A program made the translations under genes and the position numbers. Source: Pseudomonas viridiflava (GTDB lineage: Bacteria; Pseudomonadota; Gammaproteobacteria; Pseudomonadales; Pseudomonadaceae). Taken from it: a stretch of 64,000 nucleotides of DNA. Numbering within the stretch: position 1 is the first letter of the stretch; every line of letters starts with the position of its first letter. Positions 16,243 through 24,809 of this stretch are shown one piece after another. The stretch is taken from NCBI RefSeq assembly GCF_900582625.1, contig NZ_UTIQ01000327.1, positions 682,001 through 746,000 on the forward strand, read 5' to 3'. The notes beneath the pieces are model-generated. The model was given only the letters and a program-made list of their open reading frames with translations. It searched no databases and was not told the DNA's origin.

Positions 16243-16341
16243 CCCTCACCCCCAGCCCCTCTCCCGCAAGCGGTAGAGGGGAGCCGACTAGCGCATTTCA
16301 GTCCCCTCTCCCGCTCGCGGGAGAGGGCTAGGGTGAGGGGC
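16243..16341. repeat. CCCTCACCCC/GGGAGAGGGG palindromic element inside the gcl operon
   Basis: Inverted ends GCCCTCACCCCCAGCCCCTC and GAGGGCTAGGGTGAGGGGC enclose two smaller CCCTCTCCCG hairpins. The same family occurs at 22.2 and 52.8 kb. It separates gcl from hyi. Confidence 0.85.
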
Positions 16342-16381
16342 TTTTGCGTTGCCCCTCCCATGCAAGCTGAGGAGAAAAGAC

Positions 16382-17164
16382 ATGCCACGCTTTGCCGCCA
16401 ACCTGTCCATGCTGTTCACCGAAGTGGACTTCCTGGACCGTTTCGACGCTGCCGCCCACGCCGGCTTCAGCGGCGTTGAATACCTGTTTCCGTACGACTT
16501 CCCCGCCGAAGAAATCAAAGCCCGCCTCAACACCCACAAGCTGCAGCAGGTGCTGTTCAACCTGCCCGCCGGTGACTGGGCCAAGGGTGAGCGCGGCATC
16601 GCCTGCCACCCGGACCGCGTAGAAGAATTCCGCGCCGGCGTAGACAAAGCCATCGCCTACGCCAAGGTACTCGGCAACACGCAAATCAACTGCCTGGCCG
16701 GCATCCGTCCGCAAGGTCCGGATTGCGCCACGGTTGAGCAAACCTTCGTAGACAACCTCAAGTACGCGGCTGAAAAGCTGCAAGCCGCCGGCATCAAGCT
16801 GGTCATGGAAATGATCAACACCCGCGACATTCCCGGCTTCTACCTGAACACCACCAAGCAGGCGCTGGCCATTCGCGACAAGGTCGCCAGCAGCAACCTG
16901 TTCCTGCAGTACGACATCTACCACATGCAAATCATGGAAGGTGACCTGGCCCGCAGCCTGGAAGGCAACCTGGCCGTGATCAACCACGTGCAGTTGGCCG
17001 ACAACCCTGGCCGCAACGAGCCTGGCACGGGCGAGATCAACTACCGCTTCCTGTTCGAGCACCTGGACCGCATCGGGTATCAGGGCTGGGTTGGCTGTGA
17101 ATACAAGCCTGCCACCACCACCGCCGCCGGTCTCGGCTGGCTCAAGACTCATAACGCCATCTAA
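16382..17164 (+). CDS. hyi: Hydroxypyruvate isomerase
   Basis: Interconverts hydroxypyruvate and tartronate semialdehyde. 260 residues, a TIM-barrel of the AP-endonuclease/xylose isomerase family: MPRFAANLSMLFTEVDFLDR at the start, NTRDIPGFYLN and the metal-site region LQYDIYHMQIMEGDL, then GCEYKP near the end. ATG 16382 has GGAG upstream. Second gene of the operon; glxR follows after 11 bases. Confidence 0.95.
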   Translation: MPRFAANLSMLFTEVDFLDRFDAAAHAGFSGVEYLFPYDFPAEEIKARLNTHKLQQVLFNLPAGDWAKGERGIACHPDRVEEFRAGVDKAIAYAKVLGNTQINCLAGIRPQGPDCATVEQTFVDNLKYAAEKLQAAGIKLVMEMINTRDIPGFYLNTTKQALAIRDKVASSNLFLQYDIYHMQIMEGDLARSLEGNLAVINHVQLADNPGRNEPGTGEINYRFLFEHLDRIGYQGWVGCEYKPATTTAAGLGWLKTHNAI

Positions 17165-17175
17165 GGAGCACTCCC

Positions 17176-18066
17176 ATGGCTAAAATCGGTTTTATCGGCA
17201 CCGGCATCATGGGCAAACCCATGGCCCAAAACCTGCAAAAAGCAGGTCACACCCTGTTCTTCTCCGAGCACTTCGACAAAGCCCCGGCCGACCTGCTGGG
17301 CGACAACGGCGTTGGCCTGGCCAACCCGAAGGAAGTGGCGCAGGAATCCGAATTCATCATCATCATGGTGCCGGACACCCCGCAGGTTGAAGACGTGCTG
17401 TTCCGCAAAGACGGCGTGGTTGAAGGCGTAGGCGCCGGCAAAGTGGTCATCGACATGAGCTCGATCTCCCCTACCGCCACCAAAGCCTTCGCTGAAAAAA
17501 TCAAGGCTACCGGCGCTGCCTACCTCGACGCTCCGGTGTCTGGCGGTGAAGTGGGCGCCAAAGCGGCCACCCTGTCGATCATGGTCGGCGGTTGCCCGAA
17601 TGCCTTTGAACGCGTACTGCCGCTGTTCCAGGCCATGGGCAAAAACATCACCCGCGTGGGCGGCAATGGCGACGGTCAGACCGCCAAAGTGGCCAACCAG
17701 ATCATCGTTGCATTGAACATTCAGGCCGTTGCCGAAGCCCTGCTGTTCGCCGCCAAGAACGGCGCCGATCCAGCCAAAGTGCGTGAAGCGCTGATGGGCG
17801 GTTTCGCCGGGTCGAAAATTCTTGAAGTGCACGGCGACCGCATGATCAAAGGCACCTTCGATCCAGGCTTCCGCATCAGCCTGCACCAGAAAGACCTCAA
17901 CCTCGCTCTGGCCGGCGCCAAAGAGCTGGGCCTGAACCTGCCCAACACCGCCAACGCCCAGCAAGTGTTCAGCACCTGCGCCGCCATCGGTGGCAGCAAT
18001 TGGGACCACTCGGCGCTAATCAAAGGCCTGGAACACATGGCCAACTTCTCGATTCGCAAGGACTAA
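17176..18066 (+). CDS. glxR: Tartronate semialdehyde reductase
   Basis: NAD(P)H-dependent 2-hydroxy-3-oxopropionate reductase, making D-glycerate from tartronate semialdehyde. 296 residues of the beta-hydroxyacid dehydrogenase family: Rossmann motif GFIGTGIMGKPMAQNL at the N-terminus, substrate motif DAPVSGGEVGAKAATLSIMV, the catalytic lysine region GQTAKVANQI, and KDLNLALAGAKELG. AAGGAG precedes the start. A 239-base gap with tandem hairpins separates it from the glycerate kinase gene. Confidence 0.96.
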   Translation: MAKIGFIGTGIMGKPMAQNLQKAGHTLFFSEHFDKAPADLLGDNGVGLANPKEVAQESEFIIIMVPDTPQVEDVLFRKDGVVEGVGAGKVVIDMSSISPTATKAFAEKIKATGAAYLDAPVSGGEVGAKAATLSIMVGGCPNAFERVLPLFQAMGKNITRVGGNGDGQTAKVANQIIVALNIQAVAEALLFAAKNGADPAKVREALMGGFAGSKILEVHGDRMIKGTFDPGFRISLHQKDLNLALAGAKELGLNLPNTANAQQVFSTCAAIGGSNWDHSALIKGLEHMANFSIRKD

Positions 18067-18072
18067 GCAATA

Positions 18073-18269
18073 CGTGGGTTGGGTCGGTCCGCTTGGTGAT
18101 CCTCATCGTGGCCCCCGCTCGTTGGTTCGCCAACGGACCGTTCCAACCCACGCCCCTTTTCGACCTGCCCGGTAAGCGGTGTCACGGCCTGCAAGCCGGG
18201 TGGGTCGATTTCAGTCCACAGCCCTTCTGCCCGTAAAGGGACAGCGAGGTTTGTGGACTGCAATCGACC
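18073..18269. repeat. Three consecutive long hairpins between glxR and the glycerate kinase gene
   Basis: Hairpin 1 pairs CGTGGGTTGGGTCGGTCCG (18073-18091) with 18134-18152, 17 of 19 matching, and contains an inner CGTTGG-TTCG-CCAACG tetraloop stem (18120-18135). Hairpin 2 pairs about 18163-18172 (ACCTGCCCGG) with 18196-18205, 8 of 10. Hairpin 3 pairs GGTCGATTTCAGTCCACA (18203-18220) with 18252-18269, 17 of 18. None ends in a T run, so they are not standard terminators. They occupy nearly the whole gap and would be on the operon transcript. Confidence 0.7.
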
Positions 18270-18305
18270 TGCACGCATAACAAGAAACGAGCTGGAGTAG
18301 TCCTG

Positions 18306-19580
18306 ATGAACCTCGACCCCAAGAGTCTGCTGCGCGACCTGTTCGCCACCGCCATCGACGCCGCCCACCCGCGCCAGGTATTGGCTGATCACCTGCCCGC
18401 CGACCGCAGCGGCCGCGTGATTGTCATCGGCGCCGGCAAGGCGGCGGCGGCCATGGCCGAAGTGGTGGAGCGCGAGTGGCAGGGCGAGGTGTCCGGCCTG
18501 GTGGTGACGCGCTACGAGCACGGCGCCAACTGCCAGAAAATTGAAGTGGTGGAAGCCGCGCACCCGGTGCCGGACGACGCCGGTGAACGCGTCGCCCGCC
18601 GTGTGCTGGAGTTGGTGAGCAACCTGCAAGAAAGCGACCGCGTGATTTTCCTGCTGTCCGGTGGCGGCTCGTCGCTGCTGGCCTTGCCCGCTGCCGGCAT
18701 CAGCCTGCAAGACAAACAGGCGCTGAACAAAGCGCTACTCAAATCCGGCGCCACCATTGGCGAGATGAACTGCGTGCGCAAGCACCTCTCGGCCATCAAA
18801 GGCGGGCGTCTGGCCAAAGCCTCGTGGCCGGCCAGCGTGTACACCTACGCGATTTCCGATGTGCCGGGCGATGAAGCCACGGTGATTGCCTCCGGCCCAA
18901 CCGTGGCCGACCCCACCACCTCGCAGCAGGCGCTGGCGATTCTGGCGCGCTACAACATCGAGATTCCCTCCAACGTGCGCGACTGGCTGAACAGCCCGGA
19001 ATCGGAAACCGTGAAACCCGGCGACCCCTGCCTGGCGCGCAGCCACTTCCAATTGATCGCCACGCCCCAGCAGTCGCTCGACGCCGCTGCCGCCAAGGTC
19101 GAGGCCGCCGGCTTGCCGGTGTTGATTCTTGGCGACCTGGAAGGCGAGTCGCGGGAAGTGGCCAAGGTGCACGCCGGCATCGCCCGACAGATTCAACTGC
19201 ACGGCCAGCCGATCAAACCGCCGTGCGTGATTCTTTCCGGCGGCGAAACCACGGTGACCGTGCGCGGTGACGGCCGTGGCGGACGCAACGCCGAGTTTCT
19301 GCTGAGCCTCACCGAAAGCCTCAAAGGCCTGCCCGGCGTGTATGCCCTGGCTGGCGACACCGACGGCATCGACGGCTCCGAAGACAACGCCGGCGCGCTG
19401 ATGACGCCCAGCAGCTACGCCCGCGCCGCCGCGCTGAACCTTTCGGCCAGCGATGAGCTGGATAACAACAACGGCTATGGCTACTTCGCGGCCCTGGACG
19501 AGCTGATCGTCACCGGCCCGACGCGGACCAACGTCAACGATTTTCGCGCCATTCTGATTCTTGAGAAGCCTGCCCAATGA
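18306..19580 (+). CDS. ttuD: Glycerate 2-kinase (MOFRL family)
   Basis: Phosphorylates D-glycerate to 2-phosphoglycerate. 424 residues: an N-terminal DUF4147 domain with VIVIGAGKAAAAMAEVVE, the nucleotide-site LLSGGGSSLLALP and NCVRKHLSAIKGGRLAK, then a C-terminal MOFRL domain with ILSGGETTVTVRGDGRGGRN and ALAGDTDGIDGSEDNAGA. Often labelled ttuD, hydroxypyruvate reductase, but the family is established as glycerate kinase. GGAG precedes ATG 18306, and its stop overlaps pykF by ATGA. Confidence 0.93.
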   Translation: MNLDPKSLLRDLFATAIDAAHPRQVLADHLPADRSGRVIVIGAGKAAAAMAEVVEREWQGEVSGLVVTRYEHGANCQKIEVVEAAHPVPDDAGERVARRVLELVSNLQESDRVIFLLSGGGSSLLALPAAGISLQDKQALNKALLKSGATIGEMNCVRKHLSAIKGGRLAKASWPASVYTYAISDVPGDEATVIASGPTVADPTTSQQALAILARYNIEIPSNVRDWLNSPESETVKPGDPCLARSHFQLIATPQQSLDAAAAKVEAAGLPVLILGDLEGESREVAKVHAGIARQIQLHGQPIKPPCVILSGGETTVTVRGDGRGGRNAEFLLSLTESLKGLPGVYALAGDTDGIDGSEDNAGALMTPSSYARAAALNLSASDELDNNNGYGYFAALDELIVTGPTRTNVNDFRAILILEKPAQ

Positions 19581-21022
19581 GCCTGCCTAGCCCTAACGAA
19601 AAGAAACCCAACGCAGACAAGAAAGTAAAAATTCTCGCCACCCTCGGCCCGGCTGTGCGCGGCGTCGATGACGTGCGGCATCTGGTCGAAGCCGGGGTCA
19701 ACCTGTTCCGCCTCAACTTCAGCCACGGCGAGCACGCCGACCACGCCGAGCGCTATCAATGGGTGCGCGAAGTGGAGCGCCAGCTGAACACGCCCATCGG
19801 CATTCTGATGGACCTGCAAGGGCCGAAGCTGCGCGTGGGCCGGTTCGCCGCCGGCAAGGTTAATTTGAACCGTGGCCAGGCATTCCGCCTCGACCTCGAC
19901 ACCACGCCCGGTGATGAACGCCGGGTCAATCTGCCCCACCCGGAAATCATCGAAGCACTGGAGCCCGGCATGAGCCTGCTGCTCGACGATGGCCGCCTGC
20001 GCCTGGAAGTGACGCGCAAGCAGAACACCGGGGTCGACACCCTGGTGAGCGCCGGTGGCGAACTGTCGGACCGCAAAGGCGTGAACGTGCCGGAAGCCGT
20101 GCTGCAACTGAGCCCGCTGACGAAAAAAGACCGCATCGACCTCGACTTCGGCCTGCAACTGGGCGTGGACTGGGTGGCCTTGTCGTTTGTGCAGCGCCCG
20201 GAAGACATCGTCGAAGCCCGCGAGCTGATTCAGGGCAAAGCCTTCCTGATGGCGAAAATTGAAAAGCCGTCGGCCGTGCAACACCTCGAAGCCATTGCCC
20301 ACCTGTGCGACGCGATCATGGTCGCCCGTGGCGACCTCGGCGTGGAAGTGCCAGCCGAGAACGTGCCGCGCATTCAGAAAGACATCATCCGCACCTGCCG
20401 CCAGTTGGGTAAACCGGTGGTGGTGGCCACGCAGATGCTGGAGTCGATGCGCTTCTCCCCTGCCCCGACCCGCGCCGAAGTCACCGACGTCGCCAACGCC
20501 GTGGCTGAAGGTGCAGACGCAGTGATGCTGTCGGCCGAAACCGCCTCGGGCGACTACCCGCTCGAAGCCGTAAGCATGATGAGCAAAATCATCCGCCAGG
20601 TTGAAAACGGCCCGGACTTCCAGGCCCAGCTCGATGTCAGCCGCCCACAAGCCGAGGCCACCGCCTCGGACGCCATCAGCTGCGCCATTCGCCGCATCAG
20701 CGGCATTCTGCCTGTGGCGGCACTGGTCAACTACACCGAATCCGGCAGCTCCAGCCTGCGCGCCTCCCGCGAGCGACCGAAAGCGCCCATCCTCAGCCTG
20801 ACCCCCAACATCCAGACCGCCCGCCGCCTGTCCGTGGCGTGGGGCATTTACTCCGTGGTGAATGCGCGGCTCAGCAAGGTCGAGGAAATCACCAGCACGG
20901 CACTGGAAATCGCCCAGGCAACCAACATGGCCAAGCGTGGGGATACGGTGGTGATTACGGCGGGGATGCCGTTTGGGCAGTCGGGGACGACGAACAGTTT
21001 GAGAATTGAAACCCTTCTCTAA
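19577..21022 (+). CDS. pykF: Pyruvate kinase
   Basis: Converts phosphoenolpyruvate and ADP to pyruvate and ATP. 481 residues with the family signatures KILATLGPAVRGVDDVRHL, LFRLNFSHGEHADH, MDLQGPKLRVG, the MAKIEKPSAVQHL catalytic lysine strand, MVARGDLGVEVPAENVP, and MLSAETASGDYPLEAV. The start overlaps the glycerate kinase stop, so it is translated with the glyoxylate operon and completes the path from glyoxylate to pyruvate. It is probably the operon-specific isozyme. Confidence 0.96.
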   Translation: MSLPSPNEKKPNADKKVKILATLGPAVRGVDDVRHLVEAGVNLFRLNFSHGEHADHAERYQWVREVERQLNTPIGILMDLQGPKLRVGRFAAGKVNLNRGQAFRLDLDTTPGDERRVNLPHPEIIEALEPGMSLLLDDGRLRLEVTRKQNTGVDTLVSAGGELSDRKGVNVPEAVLQLSPLTKKDRIDLDFGLQLGVDWVALSFVQRPEDIVEARELIQGKAFLMAKIEKPSAVQHLEAIAHLCDAIMVARGDLGVEVPAENVPRIQKDIIRTCRQLGKPVVVATQMLESMRFSPAPTRAEVTDVANAVAEGADAVMLSAETASGDYPLEAVSMMSKIIRQVENGPDFQAQLDVSRPQAEATASDAISCAIRRISGILPVAALVNYTESGSSSLRASRERPKAPILSLTPNIQTARRLSVAWGIYSVVNARLSKVEEITSTALEIAQATNMAKRGDTVVITAGMPFGQSGTTNSLRIETLL

Positions 21023-21064
21023 ACCTGACTAATCGCAAAAGCGAGGGTTTCGGGGCTAGAGCCA

Positions 21065-21148
21065 GGCAAGGCGAGACCCTGCGGAGCAGCGCAGCGTAGT
21101 CAACCACGTGAGCAGCGCACGCAGGGTCTCAACGCAGCATGGCCGACG
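21065..21148 (+). repeat. 84-bp modular palindromic element, copy B
   Basis: Begins GGCAAGGC (21065-21072) and ends AACGCAGC-AT-GGCCGACG (21131-21148). Between are arms GAGACCCTGCG (21073-21083) and CGCAGGGTCTC (21120-21130), perfectly complementary. The core contains GCGCA and GTGAGCA. Copy A at 36.9 kb has the same length, ends and core but different arms. A T run at 21229-21235 follows GGCGCC and could end pykF transcription, though the stem is weak. Confidence 0.75.
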
Positions 21149-21259
21149 ACCCGGAAGCCGGACAGGAAAAAGCAAATCCCATCTGGTTCATGCCAGTTCG
21201 GCGTCTCGCGTGCCCTCGCTTGGCGCCTTTTTTTATTCAGTCGTTGGGCCATCACCACC

Positions 21260-22156
21260 ATGCCCCATTTCACCTACGGCAAAGCCCTGCTCCACGGCTG
21301 CAGCCAAATCTTCCTGCAACAGCACGCCCTCTTCGGCGCGCTGTGTTTGCTCGCCATTGCCGTCGGCGCGCCGCATTTGCTGGGCGGCGCCTTGCTCGGT
21401 GGTTTCGCCGCCACATTGGCTGCCCGCCGTCGCGGTTATGACCTCGCCGATATCGACGCCGGCCTCTACACCTATAACGGCGTGCTGCTGGGCCTGATGC
21501 TGTGCAACCGCTTTGCCTGGTCGGCGCTGTTGCCGTTGCTGATCATCGCCAGCGCCGGCGCGTCGAGCCTGGTGTTGAACCGGTTGATGCGCGGCAGCCG
21601 TCAGCGTCAGTGGTTGCCGGCCTTTACCGCGCCGTTTGTGGGGCTGAGCTGGCTGGTGCTGAGTTTGCTGCCCGTGACCCTGACGCCGCCGTTGCAAGCG
21701 ACGGTGCCGAGTGTGGTCACGCTGGATGTGCCTGGCATTGGCGCGGCGCTGTTAAGAAGCATCGGTCAGGTGATCTTTTTAGGCGAGCCGCTGGCGGGCG
21801 CCATTGTGCTGATCGGCCTGTTTCTCGCCAGCCGGCGGGCGGCGCTGTGGGCGCTGGCTGGCTCGGCCGTGGGGCTCGGTGTGGCGCTGCAACTGGGCTG
21901 GAATAGCGAACACGCGCTGAATGGGCTGTATGGCTATAACGGCGCGTTGGTCGGGGTTGCGCTGAGTCAGGTGTATCGCAACCTGGCGGTGATCGTGCTG
22001 GGTATTTTGCTGGCGTTGCCGTTAAAACCGGGCTTCGCGGCGTTCGCGCTGCCGGAGCTGACGGCGCCGTTTGTTTTGGCCTGTTGGCTGGTGCAGGCGA
22101 CGCATCGGACGTTGCAGCGTGGGGCGGAAGATTCGCGGCCCAAAAGGCTTCTATAA
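21260..22156 (+). CDS. Urea transporter (UT family)
   Basis: 298 residues, about ten transmembrane segments, with the two halves of a urea transporter: LYTYNGVLLGLMLCNR in the first and LYGYNGALVGVALSQV in the second, the paired signature of the UT fold. Urea passes down its gradient. Urea is released in allantoin breakdown, so its place after the glyoxylate operon fits purine catabolism. No ribosome binding site is evident before ATG 21260. The first residues MPHFTYGKALLHGCSQIFLQ look like a real N-terminus. Confidence 0.85.
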   Translation: MPHFTYGKALLHGCSQIFLQQHALFGALCLLAIAVGAPHLLGGALLGGFAATLAARRRGYDLADIDAGLYTYNGVLLGLMLCNRFAWSALLPLLIIASAGASSLVLNRLMRGSRQRQWLPAFTAPFVGLSWLVLSLLPVTLTPPLQATVPSVVTLDVPGIGAALLRSIGQVIFLGEPLAGAIVLIGLFLASRRAALWALAGSAVGLGVALQLGWNSEHALNGLYGYNGALVGVALSQVYRNLAVIVLGILLALPLKPGFAAFALPELTAPFVLACWLVQATHRTLQRGAEDSRPKRLL

Positions 22157-22160
22157 AGGC

Positions 22161-22280
22161 GGCCCTCACCCCTAGCCCCTCTCCCGTAAACGGGAGAGGG
22201 GAATTTGATCACCGATGCGCCTGACCTCCGCGTTCAAGCCCCCTCTCCCGTTTACGGGAGAGGGCTGGGGTGAGGGGCCG
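22161..22280. repeat. CCCTCACCCC/GGGAGAGGG palindromic element
   Basis: GGCCCTCACCCCTAGCCCCT at one end and its inverted copy at the other, each with a CTCCCGTAAACGGGAG hairpin. It lies between convergent genes. Confidence 0.88.
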
Positions 22281-22296
22281 TTAATCTGGCGCCCAC

Positions 22297-22320
22297 AAAA
22301 AAGCCGGCCCAAGGGCCGGC
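22297..22320 (-). terminator. Intrinsic terminator of the glycine-zipper lipoprotein gene
   Basis: On the minus strand GCCGGCCC, loop TT, GGGCCGGC, followed by six Ts. It lies 19 bases past the stop at 22339. Confidence 0.9.
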
Positions 22321-22338
22321 TCTTCACTACCGCTGCAA

Positions 22339-22803
22339 TCAGTGCGCGACGCGGCTGGTGCCGTTGACGCTCATGATGCGAACACGCTCGCCGACGCGGA
22401 AAATCTCGTTTTCCTGCACTTCCTGCACATAGGCGCGCATGCTGCCGTCGTCTTCGCGAACGGTGATTTCCACACCTTGCGCGCGGGTCAGGCCTTCTTC
22501 AGTTACCGAACCCAACAGCCCACCGGCCACAGCGCCGATCACCGCCGCGACGATGCTGCCGCGACCGCCGCCGACGGTGCTACCCGCGACGCCACCCACC
22601 ACCGCACCGGCACCGGCGCCAATTGGCGTTTTAGTGCCTTCGATTTTGACCGGACGCAGCGATTCAACGGTGCCCATGCGTACGGTTTGCACGGTGCGCG
22701 CTTCATCACGCGAGTAGGAGTCGCCCGTCAGACTGGACTGGCAACCGGTGAGTGCCAGGGCCGCAACCGTGAACGACGCGACTAACAATAGAGACTTACG
22801 CAT
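22339..22803 (-). CDS. Outer-membrane lipoprotein with glycine zipper (SlyB/17-kDa type)
   Basis: 154 residues. Signal peptide with lipobox ALTGC (Cys 20), then a central glycine-zipper segment GAGAGAVVGGVAGSTVGGG...VIGAVAGGLLG of the kind that spans membranes in SlyB and Rickettsia 17-kDa antigen proteins, and a C-terminal small beta domain (VREDDGSMRAYVQEVQENEIF). GGAGG precedes ATG 22803. Likely an envelope-integrity protein; SlyB proteins respond to magnesium limitation in other bacteria, which is not shown here. Confidence 0.9.
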   Translation of the reverse strand: MRKSLLLVASFTVAALALTGCQSSLTGDSYSRDEARTVQTVRMGTVESLRPVKIEGTKTPIGAGAGAVVGGVAGSTVGGGRGSIVAAVIGAVAGGLLGSVTEEGLTRAQGVEITVREDDGSMRAYVQEVQENEIFRVGERVRIMSVNGTSRVAH

Positions 22804-22905
22804 AACGGTACCTCCGGGAGATGACAGGCCATTAGACAGCGCCGCTCAGGGCGATGTCACGGGCGCTGCACAAGATTAGTTCCTCGGCGAGCTGAACGGC
22901 CCAAA

Positions 22906-23553
22906 TCAGGGCGCCAAACGCTCACGCGACCACATGCCGTTGTCTAGACGATAGTTCAAACGATCATGCAAACGGCTGGCGCGGCCCTGCCAAAACTCGA
23001 TGCGCTCTGGCACCAGGCGATAACCGCCCCAGTGCGGCGGGCAGGTAGGCGCGGAATCAAGAAAACGCCGTTCGGTTTCGGCCAGCAGCGCTTCCAATTC
23101 GCCACGGTCTTCAATCACCCGGCTTTGCGGCGAGGCCCACGCGCCCAAGCGACTGCCCAGCGGACGGACTTGGAAGTAGGCATCGGATTCTTCGACGCTG
23201 ACTTTCTCCACCCGCCCCTCGATGCGCACCTGACGCTCCAGGGTCGGCCAGAAAAAGGTCATGGCGGCGAACGGACGCGCCGCCAGTTGCTTGCCCTTGG
23301 CGCTTTCGTAGTTGGTGAAAAAGGTAAAACCCTGCTCATCGACGCTTTTAAGCAACAGCACCCGGCAATGCGGGCGGCCATCGGCGTCGACGGTGGCCAG
23401 GGTCATGGCGTTGGCTTCCACCGGCAGTTGCTCGGTGCTGCGCGCATCGGCGAACCATTGCTGGAACAACGCCACAGGCTCGGCCGGGGCTTGCGCCTCG
23501 GTGAGCCCGTCGCGGGTGTAGTCACGGCGCATATCGGCCAAATTAGCGGTCAT
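22906..23553 (-). CDS. pdxH: Pyridoxamine 5'-phosphate oxidase
   Basis: FMN-dependent oxidase of PNP and PMP to pyridoxal 5'-phosphate, the last step of vitamin B6 synthesis and salvage. 215 residues. Conserved parts: RVLLLKSVDEQGFTFFTNYES (FMN contacts), FFWPTLERQVRIEGRVEKV, SRLGAWASPQS and the C-terminal PHWGGYRLVPERIEFWQGRA then RLHDR. ATG 23553 has GGAG seven bases upstream; the GTG one codon earlier is less likely. Confidence 0.97.
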   Translation of the reverse strand: MTANLADMRRDYTRDGLTEAQAPAEPVALFQQWFADARSTEQLPVEANAMTLATVDADGRPHCRVLLLKSVDEQGFTFFTNYESAKGKQLAARPFAAMTFFWPTLERQVRIEGRVEKVSVEESDAYFQVRPLGSRLGAWASPQSRVIEDRGELEALLAETERRFLDSAPTCPPHWGGYRLVPERIEFWQGRASRLHDRLNYRLDNGMWSRERLAP

Positions 23554-23601
23554 CACGCGGCTCCTTAAGTGTTAACAAGCGGCGGACACAGACCAACCAG
23601 C

Positions 23602-24579
23602 TCAGTTCTTCGCCTCAGCGGCCTTGTCCGGACTGGCAGCCTGCCCTGGATTATTTTGCGCCACTTTGACCGAAGTCGACTTCGCCGCACTTGGCTTGTC
23701 AGCAGCCTTGGCAGCCGGTTTGGCGGCCGGTTTCTTGGCGGCAACGGCGGGCTTGGCAGCGGGTTTCTTCGCAGCCGGTTTGGCAGCAGCTTTCGCGGCG
23801 GGCTTAGCGGCGGTTTTACCCTTGGCTTTGGCTGGCGCCACGGCCGGAATCGGGTCGTTTTTCACCAGGGTTTGTACCGCCGGAACCGGGTCTGGCTGGT
23901 TGTACTTGGCCAGCAGCGCACTCATGGTGTCTTGCGGCGTCAGCATGATTTCCACGCGGCGGTTCAGGGCGCGGCCTTCCGGGCTGTCGTTGGCGGCACG
24001 CGGCAGAACAGAGCCAAAACCGCGCACCATCAGGCGATCATTTTTCAAACCGCTGAGGCGGAAGATGGCGGTGATGGCGCGAGCGCGGTCCAGGCTCAGC
24101 TCGCGGTTACGCGCTTCTTCGCCCGACGGATCGGCGTGGCCAAGAATCAGCACGGCCACTTGCTTGTCGTTTTCCACCAGCTTGGCAACGCGGCTGATGG
24201 GCCCCAGCGTAACGGGCATCAACATGCTTGGGCGGTCGGGGTTGAAGGAGGAATCCACCGGGGCGGAAACCACCAGGAGGTTTTCGCGACGCTCGAGCTG
24301 GAACTTGCTGCCCTCAAGCGCGGTGCGCAGGCGCGGCTCGTATTGGTCCATCCAGGCCTGGGTGATTTTCGGGTCGGGCATGACCACGGCATCAGCTTTT
24401 TTGGCTTTTTCATCATCGCCAAACGGCCACCACCAATGGCCGCCCGATGCAGGCTTTTCAGCAGTGGCTACGGCGGCGGTGGCAGCGGGAGGCGATTTAT
24501 CGGACGTTTCAGAAAAGGAAGCACAACCGGTGAGAGCGGCGCACAGCGCCAGAGCAGCAGCAGACTTGGTAGGAAACAT
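23602..24579 (-). CDS. OmpA-family lipoprotein with lysine/alanine-rich tail
   Basis: 325 residues. Lipobox LTGC at Cys 19; a non-conserved middle; an OmpA peptidoglycan-binding domain (VAVLILGHADPSGEEARNRE, SLDRARAITAIF, ALNRRVEIMLTP) at about residues 120-215; then about 80 residues of KPAAK/AAKK repeats resembling histone H1 or AlgP tails. It would be anchored in the outer membrane and bind peptidoglycan. The role of the basic tail is unknown; it could bind an acidic polymer. Start taken at the ATG giving a proper signal peptide. Same neighbour order as the P. aeruginosa gene next to pdxH. Confidence 0.9.
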   Translation of the reverse strand: MFPTKSAAALALCAALTGCASFSETSDKSPPAATAAVATAEKPASGGHWWWPFGDDEKAKKADAVVMPDPKITQAWMDQYEPRLRTALEGSKFQLERRENLLVVSAPVDSSFNPDRPSMLMPVTLGPISRVAKLVENDKQVAVLILGHADPSGEEARNRELSLDRARAITAIFRLSGLKNDRLMVRGFGSVLPRAANDSPEGRALNRRVEIMLTPQDTMSALLAKYNQPDPVPAVQTLVKNDPIPAVAPAKAKGKTAAKPAAKAAAKPAAKKPAAKPAVAAKKPAAKPAAKAADKPSAAKSTSVKVAQNNPGQAASPDKAAEAKN

Positions 24580-24809
24580 TGGAACCTCAAAAAACACAAA
24601 AAAATAAACTCAAGAACCGCACAGCCCACGCTTTCTGCTTTGGAGAGCGCTATGGCCGGACTGGCTCGCGTAGCTGGCTGTTTCTAGCGGACAGCCATGG
24701 CAACGGTGCAGCGGCAAAGGTGATCACAATTGACGAGCCCACTCCTCCCTGACAGGGCACGCCCCCACTGTAAACAGCTTCGTTTAACAGCCTGTGCACC
24801 GGGGTAAAA

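Noticed and set aside
18073..18269. Intrinsic terminator splitting the gcl operon
   Set aside because: The hairpins lack T tracts and the downstream gene has the expected spacing and pathway role.
21065..21148. Possible integron attC site
   Set aside because: Conserved ends do not match the R box core sites (RYYYAAC/GTTRRRY in the needed places) and no integrase or cassette is near.
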